From positions 1-26,801 of the IMG/VR virus record IMGVR_UViG_3300042515_002139: a DNA stretch of 26,801 nt; one strand, given 5' to 3'. A model generated the notes under the pieces. It was not told the origin of the DNA, did no database searches, and was given only the letters and a program-made list of their open reading frames with translations. This DNA comes from a virus. The translations under genes were made by a program, and so were the position numbers. Positions 24,826 through 26,801 of this stretch are shown here, piece by piece (within the stretch, counting starts at the first letter, position 1; every line of letters starts with the position of its first letter).

Positions 24826-25983
24826 TTAGCCGTCATCGCGGCGGTCTGCAAAATACTGTCGGATGTCCGTCGCCAGTTTCCCGAGCGGGTCGCGAAGCTC
24901 GTAGAGGCCAGAATTGGCAAGCGTCAAATCTCGCTGCGGGTCGAAATCGTGCCGCTGCAAAATCTCGTCGCGGCTCACGTACTGCCGGTGCTCTCGATCG
25001 CCGTGCCAAAGATGCCGCACGGTTCCCGGCACGAAAGCGACGGACGCCCGACCGACCCGCTGAACGTAGGCTTGGCAATCGTCGCGAAGGTGCCGTGTCT
25101 GTCTCTCGACGTAGTTCGTTTTTGCACCGCTCACGGCCTCGAAAAACGTAGCGTCTCCGCCTCCGCAGATGTTCCGGTCATATACGCCACCGATCGACTT
25201 CAACCACGCTACGGACGCGATCCAAGCCCCTCCCGGTGCGGTGTTGTCAATCTTGCCACGACGCTGCCACGACGCCACGCTACCGGCTCGATCTTCGATC
25301 TTGTTGCCGTCGCGATCGTAATAAGCCACGACGTCGAATAACTGGACGCAATCGGCACCGCGGTTGATTAGGTCGCATCCGATCTCTAACCAGTCGGCAC
25401 GCTCAAAAAGTAAGTCGTGATCGATCCATGCAAAGTACCGAACGTGCGGCCCAACGCTCGCCAGTGCCAAGTTGATTAGCCGCTCTTTTTGCCAGATTGC
25501 TTGATCGCTCCGAATGTAAACCGAACCCGCGATCTCTTGGCCGCGGTTGCCCACTTCGTAGCATGTGTGTCGACGCCCAAGCTTCGCGGCCCAGTGTGCG
25601 TAGTTCGCCCGCAGTCGCTCGCGGTTGTGGGTGTTGAAATGATAGGTGACGATTTCGGTAGCGGTATCGACGTCAACGCGATCGCTGCACCCTTCGCAAG
25701 TCTGGCCGCGGTAAGTGCTTTTGATCAGCGGCCGCACTAAGCATCGTTCGTGCCGATCGCAATGGTACAGCATTGCGTTACCCTCGCACCCGCAATCGAT
25801 TTTGCGGATCTCTTTGCCGCGATGAATGCAGGGTAGTTCAACAGCCTTTGCCGATTGCAATGTTGAAGCATCGCAAGCCGCGGCCAACTCTTCGCCGCTG
25901 TACATCTTGCCGCAACTACAGCGCACCTTCGGGCCTTCGACGTAGCCGCCTTTTCGGCAATTAGGGCAGCGGAAATAAATCAT
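24826..25983 (-). CDS. zinc-ribbon glycosyltransferase (GT-A-like)
   Basis: This 385-aa protein has Cys-rich N-terminal ribbons (CPNC at 6-9, CSC at 22-24; CGC at 64-66, C75, C81, CEGC at 96-99). A GT-A-like domain of the type found in some phages and planctomycetes follows. FAWIDHDLLFERADW (about residues 184-198) supplies the DxD-like metal site. GGAWIASVAWLKSIGGVYDRNICGGGDATFF is the typical acceptor/GGxD region. HLWHGDREHRQYVSRDEIL...FDPQRDL is the C-terminal signature. It may glycosylate a virion protein or host surface component. Its start overlaps the upstream virion gene by 4 nt. Confidence 0.7.
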   Translation of the reverse strand: MIYFRCPNCRKGGYVEGPKVRCSCGKMYSGEELAAACDASTLQSAKAVELPCIHRGKEIRKIDCGCEGNAMLYHCDRHERCLVRPLIKSTYRGQTCEGCSDRVDVDTATEIVTYHFNTHNRERLRANYAHWAAKLGRRHTCYEVGNRGQEIAGSVYIRSDQAIWQKERLINLALASVGPHVRYFAWIDHDLLFERADWLEIGCDLINRGADCVQLFDVVAYYDRDGNKIEDRAGSVASWQRRGKIDNTAPGGAWIASVAWLKSIGGVYDRNICGGGDATFFEAVSGAKTNYVERQTRHLRDDCQAYVQRVGRASVAFVPGTVRHLWHGDREHRQYVSRDEILQRHDFDPQRDLTLANSGLYELRDPLGKLATDIRQYFADRRDDG

Positions 25984-26798
25984 AGCCGCTCGATTTCTGC
26001 GGTGAATGTTCCAGCGGTTTTAAATGTATCTGTCGCGGTGTCATAGAAGTCATCGATCCCAACCCAATCAGGATCATCGTAGCCGGTTACGTCGCCCCAG
26101 GCACCGAATATCGATTTGTAAAATCGTAGATTGCCGCTGATCGTGTCCGCAACTCTCGGCCCGTCCCAGCCGATGCGGCTTGTGTTGTACGTGACGCCGA
26201 CGTCGGTAGCTTCTCCGTACTGTGCCGATGTCGGCACGAACTCGATCCCCAAAACGGGATGAAGGTCGCCCGCTGGTGGTGGCGATAATCCGCCCGGATT
26301 GAATGCCCCGAGGTCAAGCACAAGGCCGAGCGACAACAATGCAAAAAAGTTCGCTTCGATCACGTTCGTCGGTCGTGTCGATTTCGCTTCGATGTTCGCG
26401 TTTAGCGTGTACGTGTAATCGTATGGAATCGTGTTTTGGTAGATGTTGTACGAAATTTCGACAAGCTCGGAATCGTCTGCGGTCCAGATACAACCGTATT
26501 GCGTTCGGACCACCGATAGATACCACGTGCCGTTTAGCCCGCTCATGCCGGTGATGTCGGTATAGTAGCCGCTTAACTCAATTGAGTGTGCATCCTGGAC
26601 GCCCGAGATAACAAGCTTGGCCCGCAGCCCGTCGCGATAAGCAGAGTAGTTGACCATTTCGCGAACGACTGCCGGCGTGTCGAAAACGTTGGTCCCGTTG
26701 TTGAGTCCACCGCACTGACAGCACCCGCATGAACCATGCCGCGTTGTGCTTGTAAATGACCCGAGAGTCGGCCGCGGACCGAACCATCTGGTCGCCAT
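25980..26798 (-). CDS. putative phage structural (tail-region) protein
   Basis: This 272-aa protein opens MATRWFGPRPTLGSF and has an unusual Cys-rich segment (HGSCGCCQCGGL, about residues 21-32). A mostly beta-strand body follows (AKLVISGVQDAHSIELSGYYTDITG, WYLSVVRTQYGCIWTADD, YTYTLNANIEA). Such proteins sit in phage tail regions before glycosyltransferase or fibre genes. The start is immediately preceded by TA, giving a TAATG that may be the stop-start overlap of the gene beyond the window. Family unknown. Confidence 0.55.
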   Translation of the reverse strand: MATRWFGPRPTLGSFTSTTRHGSCGCCQCGGLNNGTNVFDTPAVVREMVNYSAYRDGLRAKLVISGVQDAHSIELSGYYTDITGMSGLNGTWYLSVVRTQYGCIWTADDSELVEISYNIYQNTIPYDYTYTLNANIEAKSTRPTNVIEANFFALLSLGLVLDLGAFNPGGLSPPPAGDLHPVLGIEFVPTSAQYGEATDVGVTYNTSRIGWDGPRVADTISGNLRFYKSIFGAWGDVTGYDDPDWVGIDDFYDTATDTFKTAGTFTAEIERL

Positions 26799-26801
26799 TA
26801 G

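Noticed and set aside
1-26801. CRISPR array, insertion sequence or attachment site
   Set aside because: I saw no regularly spaced long repeats with unique spacers, no transposase, no integrase and no flanking inverted or direct repeats typical of insertion.

Overview
The window reads as part of a double-stranded DNA tailed-phage or prophage genome. Every gene I can support lies on the minus strand, so transcription runs right to left. Genes are small and tightly packed, mostly joined by ATGA, GTGA, TGATG or TAATG stop-start overlaps. Starts are preceded by AGGTG- or GGAGG-type Shine-Dalgarno sequences. The host is probably a planctomycete-like bacterium. That is an inference from the LamG protein's arginine-rich tail, the glycosyltransferase type and the general gene set, not a demonstration. 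There is no integrase, terminase, portal or capsid gene here, so lifestyle is undetermined.

Layout in the direction of transcription. (1) 26798-24826: the end of a structural block, with a putative virion protein and a zinc-ribbon glycosyltransferase. (2) 24772-15000: an accessory/early block of short genes. It holds a pair of paralogous conserved phage proteins, a calcineurin-like phosphoesterase, an HExxH metallopeptidase, an ASCH-type protein, a GNAT acetyltransferase, a MazG-type pyrophosphohydrolase, a DUF669-like protein and a T5orf172 (GIY-YIG-like) protein. (3) 14879-8748: the replication and modification core, with an SNF2-like helicase, a DNA N4/N6 methyltransferase, a replication initiator, a DUF6475-type replication protein, a CsrA-like protein, a multi-HTH protein and a RusA resolvase. 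(4) 8653-6894: small regulators and a cytosine-C5 methyltransferase. (5) 6897-3081: a membrane/periplasm cassette of small TM proteins, thioredoxin-like exported proteins, a papain-like cysteine protease and a Tad1/Acb2-like protein. I read it as a candidate lysis and anti-defence module. (6) 3047-31: tail-associated proteins, including a LamG lectin-like protein.

The most unusual content is regulatory. Two ~90-nt leaders (12319-12408 and 14889-14978) share one pseudoknotted, terminator-like architecture with different sequences. Each starts at a predicted transcription start and ends at the ribosome-binding site of a replication gene. The replication initiator gene contains two arrays of an ACGCGT iteron on an 11-bp grid beside a polypurine tract, a candidate origin. 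A promoter at 22066-22093 drives a ~184-nt stand-alone RNA with a tRNA-like domain and a terminator. A three-copy module with a TTGTATCGACAA operator-like dyad marks three boundaries between transcription units.

Several genes are shorter than 60 codons or need revised starts: a GTGA-coupled membrane protein at 3772, a 32-aa TM protein at 18739, a 59-aa protein at 20502, a 58-aa protein at 15889, and a 14-codon ORF at 20141. The C5 methyltransferase carries its SAM-binding motif upstream of its first ATG, which implies an ATT start. No stretch over 300 bases lacks an annotated feature.
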